A DNA stretch of 64,000 nt from Rhizobium etli 8C-3 (GCF_001908375.1 NZ_CP017241.1:1429001-1493000), one strand, 5' to 3'; positions 15,345 through 25,075 are shown, counted from the stretch's first letter. Made by a program: numbers and translations. Notes: a model not told the origin generated them from the sequence alone.

Positions 15345-16595
15345 TCAAGTAGTTAGGCCGCTATGTCCGGGGAAATTCTGCCGATAGCGATGTTCGAGTG
15401 CTGCGCACCCCCAGACGATGCCGAAGAGCAGATAGACATGCCGCCAATGGTCGATGTCGATCACGTTGCCGATGACCGCGTGGCCGATGACGCAGATCCA
15501 GGCGATCATCAGATAAGGTTGCCAAGGCCGGTTCCTGAGCAGGTTCTTGAAGCCGAGGTAAAGCGTCCACACAAGCAGCGACACATAGGAGACAAAGCCG
15601 AGCCATCCGTAGGTCGTCAGCGTCTTCAGCCAGATATTGTGCTCGTCTTCCGGAAAGATGGTGCCGAACACCATTGGGCCTAGACCGAGCGGTCTCTCCA
15701 TCATCATCTGAAAACCGATCCGGTGGCGGTCGAAACGACCGAGATACTCGCCGTCATACTCCTGGACGAGTTGTGCGCGCGTGCTGAACAGATCGGCAAC
15801 TTGCGGGAGTTGAAGCGCGATTAGAAGGGCTGCCACCATCAAAACGATCGCCAGAAGCGAGAGGATGAGGATGCGCAGCCGGAATGCGCCGCTTCGCTCC
15901 TTCAGCAGCATCAGGAAGATGAGCAGCACCACGCCGAGCAGGAAGAGACCCCAGGCGGCGCGCGAGAATGACAGGAATACTCCGAGCGCAACGATCAGCA
16001 GCGCGGCGGCGCGGACCGGCGAGGTCTTCAGGTCGCGCGTCAAAATGCCGTGGATCAGATAGAGAGACGGTACCACGAGGAACGGTCCGAAGACGTTCGG
16101 ATCCTGGAATGCGCCCTTTGCGCGGTCGTAGAGCGTAAAGACCTCGGCGCCGGGAAAGGCATGGAAATATCCAAGTATGCCGAGCAACGAGGTGATGACG
16201 GCTGCAAAGACCCAAGCATTGAAGATCAGCGGCAGCCGCTTGGCGCTGTCTTCGATGATGGCCGCATAGAAGACCGAGGTCAGGGCAAGGAAGGTAGAGA
16301 CCGCGACATACATCGGCCCGCCAGTCAGGTCCTTCATTTGCGTCAGCGAAAGCATGCCGCCGACATTGAAGGTCACGAGCAGGGTCAGAAGCATCGCGGT
16401 GAAACGCGAGATCCGCAGACCGAGGATGAACCAGATGCCGACGAGGCCGGCCATCCACAGTTCGTAAGGGGCAGGTTCATTGATGACGAAGCCAGCGAGG
16501 AAGACGCCGAAGGCAACCATCGCCGAGCCGATCAATCGCAGTGCGGCGCGCTGCGGTTGGGCGACGCGCGAATATGCCGCCTCGATCGCGCTCAA
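15345..16595 (-). CDS. O-antigen ligase/Wzy-like polysaccharide polymerase membrane protein
   Basis: This 416-residue inner-membrane protein has about ten to twelve transmembrane helices and a large periplasmic loop (~270-310) that contains HRIGFQMMMERPLGLG and EDEHNIWLKTL. Both are typical of the Wzy_C/O-antigen ligase family, where loop Arg and His residues handle the lipid-linked substrate. It probably polymerises or ligates repeat units of the polysaccharide made by this locus. The start TTG 16595 overlaps the preceding gene's stop (TTGA), which signals translational coupling. Confidence 0.82.
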   Translation of the reverse strand: MSAIEAAYSRVAQPQRAALRLIGSAMVAFGVFLAGFVINEPAPYELWMAGLVGIWFILGLRISRFTAMLLTLLVTFNVGGMLSLTQMKDLTGGPMYVAVSTFLALTSVFYAAIIEDSAKRLPLIFNAWVFAAVITSLLGILGYFHAFPGAEVFTLYDRAKGAFQDPNVFGPFLVVPSLYLIHGILTRDLKTSPVRAAALLIVALGVFLSFSRAAWGLFLLGVVLLIFLMLLKERSGAFRLRILILSLLAIVLMVAALLIALQLPQVADLFSTRAQLVQEYDGEYLGRFDRHRIGFQMMMERPLGLGPMVFGTIFPEDEHNIWLKTLTTYGWLGFVSYVSLLVWTLYLGFKNLLRNRPWQPYLMIAWICVIGHAVIGNVIDIDHWRHVYLLFGIVWGCAALEHRYRQNFPGHSGLTT

Positions 16596-18142
16596 TAGGC
16601 GTTTTCCGTGTTGAGCAGCCGCACCGGCGTCAGGAACAATATCTTGAGATCGAACCAGAGCGACCAGTTCTCGATATAGTAGAGGTCGTAGGCAGTGCGG
16701 AACTTGATCTTGTCGTCATTGTCGATCTCGCCGCGCCAGCCGTTGATCTGCGCCCACCCGGTCACGCCGGGCTTGACGCGGTGACGGGCGAAATAGCCTT
16801 CGACGATGTCGCCCCAGGCGCGATCTTTGGTCTGGGCAAGCACTGCGTGCGGCCGGGGCCCGACGAGCGAGAGATCGCCTTTCAGCACATTGAACAGTTG
16901 CGGTAATTCATCGATCGAGGATTTGCGGATGAAGCGGCCGACCGATGTCACGCGCGGATCGCCCTTGGTCACAACGACCTTGGCGTTGTGATCGCTCATG
17001 TTTGTGTACATCGAGCGGAACTTGAAGACGTTGATGACCTCATTGTTGAAGCCGTGCCGCTTCTGCATGAAGAAGACTGGACCCTTGGACGTCAGCTTGA
17101 TTGCAATGGCCGTCAGGATCATCACCGGCCAGAGCAGGGCAAGCGCAAGCGATGCGAAGAAGAGGTCGAAGCCGCGTTTGGCGACCGAGTCCCAATCGCG
17201 GATCGGCTTCTTGAAAATGTCGAGCATCGGCACGGAGCCGATATGCGAATAGGCACGCGGCCGGAACCGCAGGCGGTTGGCGTGTGCAGCAAGGCGGATA
17301 TCGACCGGCAGGATCCAGAGTTTTTTGAGAAGCTGCAGGATGCGGGCTTCGGCGCTGAGCGGCAATGCGATGATCAGCATGTCGATCCGGGTGAGCCGTA
17401 CGAATTCGACCAGTTCGGCAACGGTGCCGAGCTTCGGATAGCCGGCGACCATGATCGGCGAGCGCTTTTCGCCCCGGTCGTCGAAGATGCCGCATATGCG
17501 GATGTCGTTGTCCGCCTGCTGCTCGAGAACGCGGATCAGATCCTTGGCAGGTTCGCCGCCGCCGACAATCACGGCGCGACGCTCCATGACGCCGTTGCGA
17601 GCCCAGTTGCGAATACCGTAGGCGACCAGGAAGCGTGAGCCGAGCAGGAAGGTTGAAGCAAGCGTGAACCAGGCGACATGCAGGCTTACCTGGCCCCAGG
17701 CAAGATCGCGGAAGAGCGAAAAGATCGGTTCCGTTGCGGCAAAGCCAGCCGCCCAGGCGGCGAAGATGCGCGGCAGCAGGCGAACGCGAGCCCGCAGCGC
17801 GGGAATGGAATAGGTATCGGCAAGCTGGAGCGCCAAGACGCCAAAGGCCGCCGCGGCGGCTGCGATGCCCGCCCGCTCGCCAAGGCTTTCGCTGCCGTCT
17901 CCAGGCCAGATCAGGAAGGCGAGCAGCCCGATTGCGAATTGCGAGAAGAATTCGAAGAGGCGCAGCTGGCCGATGACCATCGATGGCGAACGTGTTGCCT
18001 TGCGGAACTGTTCGGCGATCTGCCGGGCATAGGCGTTGATCTCTCCGGGCGTTTCCTTCCCGCCACCGTCTGTGTTGGCAGCGGAAACCCGCTTGCGCAG
18101 GGCCTCCACGTCGAACTGATCGCTCTTTTCTGCTTTGTTCAT
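16592..18142 (-). CDS. polyisoprenyl-phosphate hexose-1-phosphate transferase (WbaP-type)
   Basis: This 516-residue membrane enzyme should start repeat-unit synthesis by loading a hexose-1-phosphate on undecaprenyl phosphate. It has an N-terminal four-helix membrane part (~60-180), a Rossmann-like CoA-binding-type domain (~188-300, AVIVGGGEPAKDL), then the catalytic bacterial sugar transferase domain from ~322 (KRGFDLFFASLALALLWPV). That domain carries the expected KGPVFFMQKRHG, FKFRSM, SSIDELPQLFNV, LVGPRP and VKPGVTGWAQING motifs. It lies in an operon with GT4 upstream and the polymerase downstream. The family usually runs 450-520 residues. Confidence 0.92.
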   Translation of the reverse strand: MNKAEKSDQFDVEALRKRVSAANTDGGGKETPGEINAYARQIAEQFRKATRSPSMVIGQLRLFEFFSQFAIGLLAFLIWPGDGSESLGERAGIAAAAAAFGVLALQLADTYSIPALRARVRLLPRIFAAWAAGFAATEPIFSLFRDLAWGQVSLHVAWFTLASTFLLGSRFLVAYGIRNWARNGVMERRAVIVGGGEPAKDLIRVLEQQADNDIRICGIFDDRGEKRSPIMVAGYPKLGTVAELVEFVRLTRIDMLIIALPLSAEARILQLLKKLWILPVDIRLAAHANRLRFRPRAYSHIGSVPMLDIFKKPIRDWDSVAKRGFDLFFASLALALLWPVMILTAIAIKLTSKGPVFFMQKRHGFNNEVINVFKFRSMYTNMSDHNAKVVVTKGDPRVTSVGRFIRKSSIDELPQLFNVLKGDLSLVGPRPHAVLAQTKDRAWGDIVEGYFARHRVKPGVTGWAQINGWRGEIDNDDKIKFRTAYDLYYIENWSLWFDLKILFLTPVRLLNTENAY

Positions 18143-18188
18143 GGGGCTTCAGTCGCTCGTTGTTTCGAACGGCATTAGCAGAAAGGCA

Positions 18189-19370
18189 CTAAGAAAGATT
18201 TACGGATGCCTCGTGGGTTTCGGAGGCTGAGGGCCCCTCGACGAGCGCGTGGTACAGCTTCAGGACATCTCTTGCCATCACCGACGAGGAAAAAACGGAC
18301 TTCACCGAGTCGATCGAAGGCATGACGGCATTGTGCCAGCCCGGTGTCGTCAGCGCATCGGCCATGACGCGGGCTAGGTCATCCGCGTTGTCGGGCGCGA
18401 CCAGGGCAGGGCTGCTCCTGCCGAGCACTTCCGGAATGCCGCCGACGCGGCTGGCAATGACGGTCTTTCCGGCGCCAAGTCCTTCCAGGATGATGTAGGG
18501 CATGGCTTCGGCGCGCGATGGCACCACCAGGGTTTGCGCCATTGCGAAGGCTTCCTGCACACGCATCGGCGGCAGCATGCCGATACGCTTGCCGAGGCCG
18601 CGCTCGACCATCATGTCGCGATATTTCTCGCGATCCGGCCCGTCGCCGATCATCAGCGCGGAAAGAGGGCGCCCAATCAGCCGCTCGGTCCTGGCAAATG
18701 CATCCACAAACAGATCAGGACCCTTAAGGTCCCGGAGCATTCCGACATAGATGAAATGGACCGCATCGGATCGTGTAGGAATGATCTGGAAATCCCGCTC
18801 CCCGATCCCGTTGTAGATCAGCCGCGTCATGGATCTCGGCCGGCCCACTTTCTTTGCATAGGTGTCTCGTTCGTATTCGCAGATGAAGACGAGGGCATCG
18901 GTAAAATATTCCTGCAACCGCTCCATCCGCAGAACGAACTGTCCGCTGAGCGACGAACGGGAGTAGTGCAGGCTTCCGCCGTGGGCGGTATAGAGGCGGG
19001 CTACGCGATACCTGTTCACCCGCAAGGCTGAGCCGACAAGGCGCGCGAGCACGCCGCCCTTGGCGCCGTGTCCGTGCAGCACGTCCGGCCGCAAACTTTT
19101 GATCTTCTTGTATGTCTCCCATATCACGCCGATATCGGAAAGCGCGACGGAACGCCGGATCGGTATGCGCGTCAGCCCGAGCGAGAGAAAGGGACGGATA
19201 TCGTCGAAAAGCCGGTCCTCGTGCTCGCCGCCGGTGGAACTGTCGCAGAGGATGCCGATCTCATGCCCGGCCGTGCTGTGTTCTTCCACCAGATCGCGGA
19301 CGTGGCGAAATATCCCGCCTACGGGCGATCTGAAACAATGGAGTATGCGGAGGGGGCGCGGTTCTGCCAT
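18189..19370 (-). CDS. GT4 family glycosyltransferase
   Basis: This 393-residue cytoplasmic glycosyltransferase has a GT-B fold. The N-terminal acceptor domain begins RILHCFRSPVGGIFRHV. The C-terminal nucleotide-sugar domain (~205 on) has FIYVGMLRDLKGPDLFVDAF and VPSRAEAMPYIILEGLGAGK, the usual GT4 donor-binding E-x7-E region. It would extend the lipid-linked repeat unit begun by the neighbouring phosphotransferase. It sits 6 bases from the OPX gene and 46 bases from the transferase gene on the same strand. Confidence 0.9.
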   Translation of the reverse strand: MAEPRPLRILHCFRSPVGGIFRHVRDLVEEHSTAGHEIGILCDSSTGGEHEDRLFDDIRPFLSLGLTRIPIRRSVALSDIGVIWETYKKIKSLRPDVLHGHGAKGGVLARLVGSALRVNRYRVARLYTAHGGSLHYSRSSLSGQFVLRMERLQEYFTDALVFICEYERDTYAKKVGRPRSMTRLIYNGIGERDFQIIPTRSDAVHFIYVGMLRDLKGPDLFVDAFARTERLIGRPLSALMIGDGPDREKYRDMMVERGLGKRIGMLPPMRVQEAFAMAQTLVVPSRAEAMPYIILEGLGAGKTVIASRVGGIPEVLGRSSPALVAPDNADDLARVMADALTTPGWHNAVMPSIDSVKSVFSSSVMARDVLKLYHALVEGPSASETHEASVNLS

Positions 19371-19376
19371 CAGCGA

Positions 19377-19952
19377 TCAGAACAGCCGTTCGCGGACATA
19401 GATCGTGTCACCGGCGATGATCGAGGACGAAATGTTGACACGCCCGGTCAGCACCTGACCGTTGATCTTGCGAGTGACGTCGACCGTGCCCTGATTGGCG
19501 CGGGAGGTGAAGCCGCCGGCAACGGCGATCGCGTTCTGCACCGTCATGCCCGGCACATAGGAATACTGGCCCGGCTGGCCGACTTCACCCATGATGAAGA
19601 TGGAGCGGTAGCGGTCGACATCGATCGTCACATCGGGATCGCGCAGATAACCCTGCTGCAGCTTCTGGGCGATTTGGCCGGAAAGCTGCTGCAGCGTGCG
19701 TCCGCGCGCCGGCACCTGTCCGACGAGCGGGAAGGCGATGTAGCCTGCCTGATCGACCATATAGGTATTGGTCATGCTCGGCTGATCGAAAACGGTGATG
19801 CGCAGGCGGTCGCCGCTGTCGAGCGTATAGGGCTGGATCGTTGCCTGATTGAAAGCTCTCGGCGCTGGCTTATAGGTGTTGCAGCCGCTCAGTGCCGCCG
19901 TCATGGCGACAAGGCTCAGAGCCAGAAGCGTCTTGGGCTGGACAAAAAGCAT
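19377..19952 (-). CDS. Wza-type polysaccharide export lipoprotein (OPX)
   Basis: From ATG 19952 the protein has 191 residues with a lipoprotein signal (LLALSLVAMTAALSGC, lipobox LSGC). The mature part has a polysaccharide export (PES) domain (YTLDSGDRLRITVFDQP) and a SLBB domain (IFIMGEVGQPGQYSYVPG). It would form the outer-membrane exit channel with the Wzc-like protein encoded divergently. It is short, lacking the C-terminal membrane helix of Wza, as are many rhizobial OPX proteins. The open frame continues 26 codons upstream, but the signal peptide supports the shorter start. Confidence 0.88.
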   Translation of the reverse strand: MLFVQPKTLLALSLVAMTAALSGCNTYKPAPRAFNQATIQPYTLDSGDRLRITVFDQPSMTNTYMVDQAGYIAFPLVGQVPARGRTLQQLSGQIAQKLQQGYLRDPDVTIDVDRYRSIFIMGEVGQPGQYSYVPGMTVQNAIAVAGGFTSRANQGTVDVTRKINGQVLTGRVNISSSIIAGDTIYVRERLF

Positions 19953-20146
19953 CCGCGTTATGCTCACAGGAAACGAACTCGATCCTGCCGTTATCGATCC
20001 GTTAGGGTTAATGGCTGGTAAAAGATGCACGGCATTTTTTTGCTTTCTGCCCGGCCACGCTTTGCTCTGCTAATGCGGGCAACATTAACCGTCGGGTTAC
20101 TATAGTCCTTTACGCTTCGCGCCATGTTTGTTCTCGGAGTACGAGT

Positions 20147-22282
20147 ATGTCCGGCGTGACGGGTAATCAGGATGTGGACATCGACCTTGGCCAGCTCGTT
20201 CGAGCCGTCTGGGCCTTCCGGCTGAAAGTCCTCGCCGTCACGCTGATCGGGGCAGGGGTCGCATTTGCCGGCGCCAAGATGATCTCGCCGAAATACAGAG
20301 CCGAAACGCGTCTGCTGATCGAGCAGCGTGCACCGGCTTTCGCAAACACCCAGTCGAACGACGGCAACGGCGGACCGCTGCTCGACGAGTTGAACATTGC
20401 GAGCCAGGTTCAGCTTCTGCAGTCTGCCGATATCATCAAGCAGGTCATCAACAGCGAAAAGCTCTATGAGCTGCCCGAATTCGACGATGCCGTCAACGGC
20501 TCTGCGTTGAGCGACATCCTTGTGGCACTGCATCTCAAGAAGAACCCGCTTGAAAATCTGCCCGAAGAACGCGTGATCGATGCATTCATCGAGCGTCTTC
20601 AAGTCTACCAAGTCCCCGGTTCGCGCGTCATCGGCATCACCTTCACGTCGAAGGATTCGAAGATTGCTGCGCGCATTCCGAATGCCATGGCGAATGTCTA
20701 TCTCGCGACGCAGAGCGGTGCCAAACTCGATACGAACTCGGAGGCCACTCGTTGGCTTGAGCCGGAAATCGAGAACCTTCGCCAGAAGGTAAACGACGCC
20801 GAGCAGAAGGTTGCCGAGTACCGCGCCAAACACGGTCTCCTGCCGACGAACGGTGGCAGCAACTTTCCGCAGCAGCAGCTGAACGATATCTCCGTCGAGC
20901 TGACCCGCGTACGCGGCGAAAAGGCCAATGCCGAGGCGCGCGCCCAGTCCGTCCGCAACGCGCTCGCCTCCGGTGAGGCGTCCGACACGTTGCCGGACAT
21001 CATGTCCTCGCAGTCCATGCAGCGGCTGAAGGCTACTGAGTCGGGCCTACAGTCGCAGATTTCCGATCTCAGCACGTCGTTGCTCAACAACCATCCGAAG
21101 TTGAAGAGCCTGCGGGCGCAGCTTGCCGACATCAAAGCTCAGATCCGCCAGGAAACGCAAAAGATCCTGGCCAGCGTCGAGAGCGAGGCGAAGGTCGCCG
21201 GTCTTCGTGCTGCCGAACTCGAGCGCCAGTCCGGCACGTTGCGGGCAAACAGCGCACAGGCGGGCGAAGACGAGGTCGGCCTCAACGCCCTGCAGCGCGA
21301 GGCAAATGCCCAGCGCCAGCTGCTTGAAACCTACCTCGCTCGCTACCGGGAAGCCGCTTCCCGCGCCGACAGCAATTCGAGTCCGGCAGATGCGCGCATC
21401 GTCTCGCGCGCCATCGAGCCTGTCGATCCTTTTTTCCCGAAGGTCGTGCCGATCGTTGCCGTCGCTGCCGTCGCGACGTTGATCATGAGCGCCATCGTCA
21501 TCATGCTCGTCGAACTCTTCAGTGGCCGGGCGCTGCGTCCGGTCGACGGCAACGTCGAGCCTGCCTCGCCGATCGAAGAAAAAACGCAGGCCGCCGTGCC
21601 GAAAGCCAAGCGTGATATCAAGCCCAGCATGCTTTCGGCACCGGTGGAAGAGGAGCCTGGGCCGCAGGCGCCTCCACCTCTGCAAGACGAAAACGAATTC
21701 TCGATCAGCTCTGTCGCCGATTATCTCACGAGCAGCCGGGCAACGCTCGCTGTTGCGATATCGCCGACTGGTGACGACGGTTCCGCGGCGACCGTTTCGC
21801 TCGCCCGTGCGCTTGCCGATGTCGGTCAGCGCATGGTTCTGGTCGACATGACCGGCTCCGGCTATCCGACCAAGCTGATGGGCGACGACCCGAATGCGCC
21901 GGGCGTGACCGATCTGCTGTGCGGCGCTGCCGCTTTCGGCGAAACGATCCACGGCGACCGTTACTCAGACGCTCATCTGATCCCGCAGGGCATCAGCGAC
22001 ATCCGCCAGGCGATGCGCGGGGCAGACCGGCTTTCGCTGCTGCTCGACGCATTGGCCTCAGCCTATGATCTCGTGATTGTCGAGTGCGGCGCAGCCGATG
22101 TTGCCGGTGTCTCCCGCCTGACGCGCAGCAAGGATGTCGAGATCATCCTTTCGATGCCAGTCGTGATCGAAGAGGACTTCGTCTTCGCGATGACGGAATT
22201 CGAAAGGGCGGGTTATCAGCGCGTCGTGTTGATGTCGGGCGACGAAACAATAGCGCAGGACCTCCCGCGCCGCGCGGCCTGA
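20147..22282 (+). CDS. Wzc/GumC-type polysaccharide co-polymerase with degenerate kinase domain
   Basis: This 711-residue inner-membrane protein has an N-terminal Wzz domain with the first helix at ~23-45, a periplasmic coiled-coil region (~185-400, ending in the PxxP-like VDPFFPKVVPI) and the second helix at ~425-448. The cytoplasmic part (~530-711) resembles a BY-kinase, but the Walker A region reads SPTGDDGSAATVSLA, without the expected Lys. No C-terminal Tyr cluster is present. It is therefore probably a co-polymerase without kinase activity. It is divergent from the OPX operon across 194 bases that should hold both promoters. Confidence 0.87.
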   Translation: MSGVTGNQDVDIDLGQLVRAVWAFRLKVLAVTLIGAGVAFAGAKMISPKYRAETRLLIEQRAPAFANTQSNDGNGGPLLDELNIASQVQLLQSADIIKQVINSEKLYELPEFDDAVNGSALSDILVALHLKKNPLENLPEERVIDAFIERLQVYQVPGSRVIGITFTSKDSKIAARIPNAMANVYLATQSGAKLDTNSEATRWLEPEIENLRQKVNDAEQKVAEYRAKHGLLPTNGGSNFPQQQLNDISVELTRVRGEKANAEARAQSVRNALASGEASDTLPDIMSSQSMQRLKATESGLQSQISDLSTSLLNNHPKLKSLRAQLADIKAQIRQETQKILASVESEAKVAGLRAAELERQSGTLRANSAQAGEDEVGLNALQREANAQRQLLETYLARYREAASRADSNSSPADARIVSRAIEPVDPFFPKVVPIVAVAAVATLIMSAIVIMLVELFSGRALRPVDGNVEPASPIEEKTQAAVPKAKRDIKPSMLSAPVEEEPGPQAPPPLQDENEFSISSVADYLTSSRATLAVAISPTGDDGSAATVSLARALADVGQRMVLVDMTGSGYPTKLMGDDPNAPGVTDLLCGAAAFGETIHGDRYSDAHLIPQGISDIRQAMRGADRLSLLLDALASAYDLVIVECGAADVAGVSRLTRSKDVEIILSMPVVIEEDFVFAMTEFERAGYQRVVLMSGDETIAQDLPRRAA

Positions 22283-23506
22283 TCAGACGCCGATCTTTGA
22301 ACGAGCGCGCTGTGCGAATTTATAGAGGCCGGGCCGTGCCTTGATGTGGGCCTTGCTCCGCGTGATGGCCCAATGCGCAAGTCCGGCGATATTTCCTAGC
22401 AAGGACAGCGGCAGCACCACATCGTGATGATCCGTTTCGATCGGTGCCCAAGAACGTTTGTAGACCTGATCGCCGAGACCGAAATCGAAGAGCGCGACGC
22501 CTTTCCCGTGCAATCTCGAAATCATCTGCCAAAAGAGGAATTCACCCGGACTTGCATCCTTTGCAATGCTTTCGTTGATCGAACTGAACTGGCAGATCAC
22601 ATGATCACCCTTGCGCGAGATGCCGGATAGCGCGGCGATATGCCCTTCGTTTTCGCCCTTGAGGCGGATCGCGTGCATCTCGAGGCCGAAGTCGTCGCCG
22701 TGGCGAATGTCGATCAGGCCATGGAGAAAAGTCCGTGTTTTGGGGTCGGCAAACACGTCGGGCAGCCCGAGCGCCTTGAAGCGCTCGGCCTTTTGAGCGA
22801 AGAACTGGTCAAGAAGGGCGTGCTGCTCGCCGGCCGTCCCGCCAGCGACATAGTCGAATCCGCCGATGGATTCGAGCCGCTTCGACTGCACCCGGAACTT
22901 CTTCCGGCGGCTCTTGGAGTTCAACTGCTTGAGCGTCGCCTCGAAATTTTCAAGCAGCGGCAGCTGATAGGCGTGGTTCTGGTTCTGCACCAACGGCAAC
23001 AGACCGAGCAAGCTCTTCCGGCCGCGCCATTCCAGCGGGATGTTCTGCAAGAGCAGCAGATCGGCCTTGCCGCGAAGGGTGTGACGAAGGCTCTCGGCAA
23101 AGCGATACGCGTCAAGGTCAACGGCGCCTTGGAGAAAACGCTTCGTGAAAAGTCCGGTATTGATATTGCTGTGATCGGCGCCGATGAACTTCGCGATCCG
23201 CACGCCATGGCTGCGCTCGATTTCGATCGGCAGGATAAAGGCCGTTTCTGACCCGCAAACGCCCCGCAAAATGACGAGCGGTCGCCGATGGGCCTCGATC
23301 CAGCTACGGCACCAGTCATAGCCCTGATGGAGAGAGGCCAGATTGTCCCGCTCCAGGGCGCGCCAATCCTTTTCCAGCATCGCAATCGTGTCGAAGACCG
23401 AGACATCCAGTTCCGCGTTCGGCGAGCGAAGGCTCGCAGAGCCTGCCTCGGCTTTCGCCGCTTCGTCGAGCAGCTGTTGATGGATATCGAGCTTGTGCGT
23501 CTGCAC
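22283..23506 (-). CDS. CelD/BcsL-type GNAT acetyltransferase for polysaccharide modification
   Basis: This 407-residue protein belongs to the large GNAT-like group seen in cellulose and exopolysaccharide loci. The central pattern is LKQLNSKSRRKKFRVQSKRL, and in the C-terminal half SFE-like stretches such as GDHVICQFSSINESIAKDASPG (split) and LFDFGLGDQVYKRSWAP. It may acylate the polysaccharide or its precursor. It starts at GTG 23506 with GGAG upstream. Its stop abuts the stop of the Wzc gene with no gap (22282/22283), so the two converge tail to tail. Confidence 0.82.
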   Translation of the reverse strand: MQTHKLDIHQQLLDEAAKAEAGSASLRSPNAELDVSVFDTIAMLEKDWRALERDNLASLHQGYDWCRSWIEAHRRPLVILRGVCGSETAFILPIEIERSHGVRIAKFIGADHSNINTGLFTKRFLQGAVDLDAYRFAESLRHTLRGKADLLLLQNIPLEWRGRKSLLGLLPLVQNQNHAYQLPLLENFEATLKQLNSKSRRKKFRVQSKRLESIGGFDYVAGGTAGEQHALLDQFFAQKAERFKALGLPDVFADPKTRTFLHGLIDIRHGDDFGLEMHAIRLKGENEGHIAALSGISRKGDHVICQFSSINESIAKDASPGEFLFWQMISRLHGKGVALFDFGLGDQVYKRSWAPIETDHHDVVLPLSLLGNIAGLAHWAITRSKAHIKARPGLYKFAQRARSKIGV

Positions 23507-23629
23507 GGGTCTTCTCCGGTCAAGATGGCTTGACGGGAAGCATAAGGGGCGAGCGCCTTCATTTGGCTTAAATGCAAAAGGGCGGACTGTCTTTTCCGCG
23601 GATCACGGTTATTTCGGCGTTAACGGCGT

Positions 23630-23839
23630 TCACTTCTGCCGCGGACCGGCCATCCATTTGATGATCAGCATCGCCGGCAGGACCCAGACCAGGCCCGTCA
23701 GCGAGAAATAGAGGAGGTGAACCCGCCACGACGATCCCCCGAGTGCCGCGACGGCGATCGTGTTCGCCAAAAGCGCATAAAGAAGCACGAGAACGACGAT
23801 GAGGATCGTGCCGATGAATTTGCGCAAGCGGACGGGCAT
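23630..23839 (-). CDS. DUF2842 small membrane protein
   Basis: This 69-residue protein starts at MPVRLRKFIGT and has two hydrophobic helices (~8-30, IGTILIVVLVLLYALLANTI, and ~41-62, VHLLYFSLTGLVWVLPAMLI) ending in KWMAGPRQK. This matches DUF2842 of alphaproteobacteria, which I recall is often next to ctaA, as here (divergent, 111 bases apart). A role linked to cytochrome oxidase or haem A is only suggested by that neighbourhood. Confidence 0.75.
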   Translation of the reverse strand: MPVRLRKFIGTILIVVLVLLYALLANTIAVAALGGSSWRVHLLYFSLTGLVWVLPAMLIIKWMAGPRQK

Positions 23840-23950
23840 GAATTCTCTTTCCGGGCTGTGTGGACCCGCGCGACGGCATGCCGCAAAGGTTCGGGGCTTG
23901 TTTTGCATGAGGCGTTGGGGCAAATCAACTGCCGGAAAGAAGGAGTGATC

Positions 23951-25054
23951 ATGGCCGTCGCGAATTTGACCACGGAACAGTCGATCTTGAGCGAGGTCCG
24001 CAGGTTGGACCGGAACCGCCGTGCATTGCGCGTCTGGCTGGGATTCGTGCTCGTCGCGCTCGTCTGTCTCGTGCTCGTCGGCGGCGCCACGCGTCTTACC
24101 AATTCGGGCCTTTCGATCACGGAATGGAAGCCTATCCACGGCGTCGTTCCGCCTGTCACTGCTGCTGAATGGGAGGAGGAATTCAAGCTCTACCAGCGCA
24201 TTCCCGAATTCCAGCAGCTAAACAGCCACATGACCGTGGAGGATTTCAAGACCATTTTCTGGTGGGAATGGGCGCACCGGCTGATCGCCCGCGCGATCGG
24301 GATCATCTTCGCTCTGCCGCTTGTTTTTTTCTGGCTGACGGGCATGGTCGAGCGGCGGCTGCGCTGGCCGCTAGCCGGCATCCTGGCGCTCGGCGGCCTG
24401 CAGGGTTTCATCGGCTGGTGGATGGTCTCATCCGGTCTTTCGGTGCGCACCGACGTCAGCCAGTATCGCCTCGCGACGCACCTCGTCATGGCCTGTCTGA
24501 TCTTCACTGCCTGCATGTGGATCATGCGCGGACTTTCCCCGCATTCGAACGACGCCGCGCCGACCGAAGGCTCGCGGACATGGGCGGCGGTAATTGCTGT
24601 TTTCGCGCTCTTCCAGATCTATCTTGGCGCGCTGGTGGCCGGCCTTGATGCCGGCTTCGCCTACAATACCTGGCCGCTGATGGATGGCGCGATCATCCCC
24701 TCCGATCTTCTCATCCAAAAGCCCGCCTGGATCAACTTCTTCGAGAATCCGAAGACCGTTCAATTCACCCATCGCGCCGGCGCCTACGTGCTTTTCGCGC
24801 TCGCTTTCATCAACATGGTGGTTGCGCTTCGCGCAGCTCCCCAAACCACCCACGCCCGCCGTGCTGTCGTCCTCTTCGCACTCGTCACGCTGCAGGCGGC
24901 AATCGGCATCGCCACTCTCCTCCTGCAGGTCCCGCTTCATTGGGGTCTTTTGCACCAGGCAGGCGCCTTGATCGTTTTGGGCTTCGCCGTCGCCAACTGG
25001 CGCGGCTACTACGGTGAGTTTTCGCACGACACGATGATTGCGGAAAGGGACTGA
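23951..25054 (+). CDS. ctaA: haem A synthase
   Basis: This 367-residue inner-membrane protein oxidises haem O to haem A for the aa3-type cytochrome oxidase. It has eight predicted helices in two four-helix halves. Paired His residues are visible in WEWAHRLIARAIG, YRLATHLVMA, FTHRAGAYVLF and LHWGLLHQAGALIV, as expected for the COX15/CtaA haem sites. The N-terminal GGATRLTNSGLSITEWKPI is typical of the type 2 (COX15-like) form of alphaproteobacteria. I start at ATG 23951 with GAAGGAG just upstream. It is convergent with the TauE/SafE gene after 21 bases. Confidence 0.95.
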   Translation: MAVANLTTEQSILSEVRRLDRNRRALRVWLGFVLVALVCLVLVGGATRLTNSGLSITEWKPIHGVVPPVTAAEWEEEFKLYQRIPEFQQLNSHMTVEDFKTIFWWEWAHRLIARAIGIIFALPLVFFWLTGMVERRLRWPLAGILALGGLQGFIGWWMVSSGLSVRTDVSQYRLATHLVMACLIFTACMWIMRGLSPHSNDAAPTEGSRTWAAVIAVFALFQIYLGALVAGLDAGFAYNTWPLMDGAIIPSDLLIQKPAWINFFENPKTVQFTHRAGAYVLFALAFINMVVALRAAPQTTHARRAVVLFALVTLQAAIGIATLLLQVPLHWGLLHQAGALIVLGFAVANWRGYYGEFSHDTMIAERD

Positions 25055-25075
25055 GCCGGAGGGTGCGTCAGGCGC

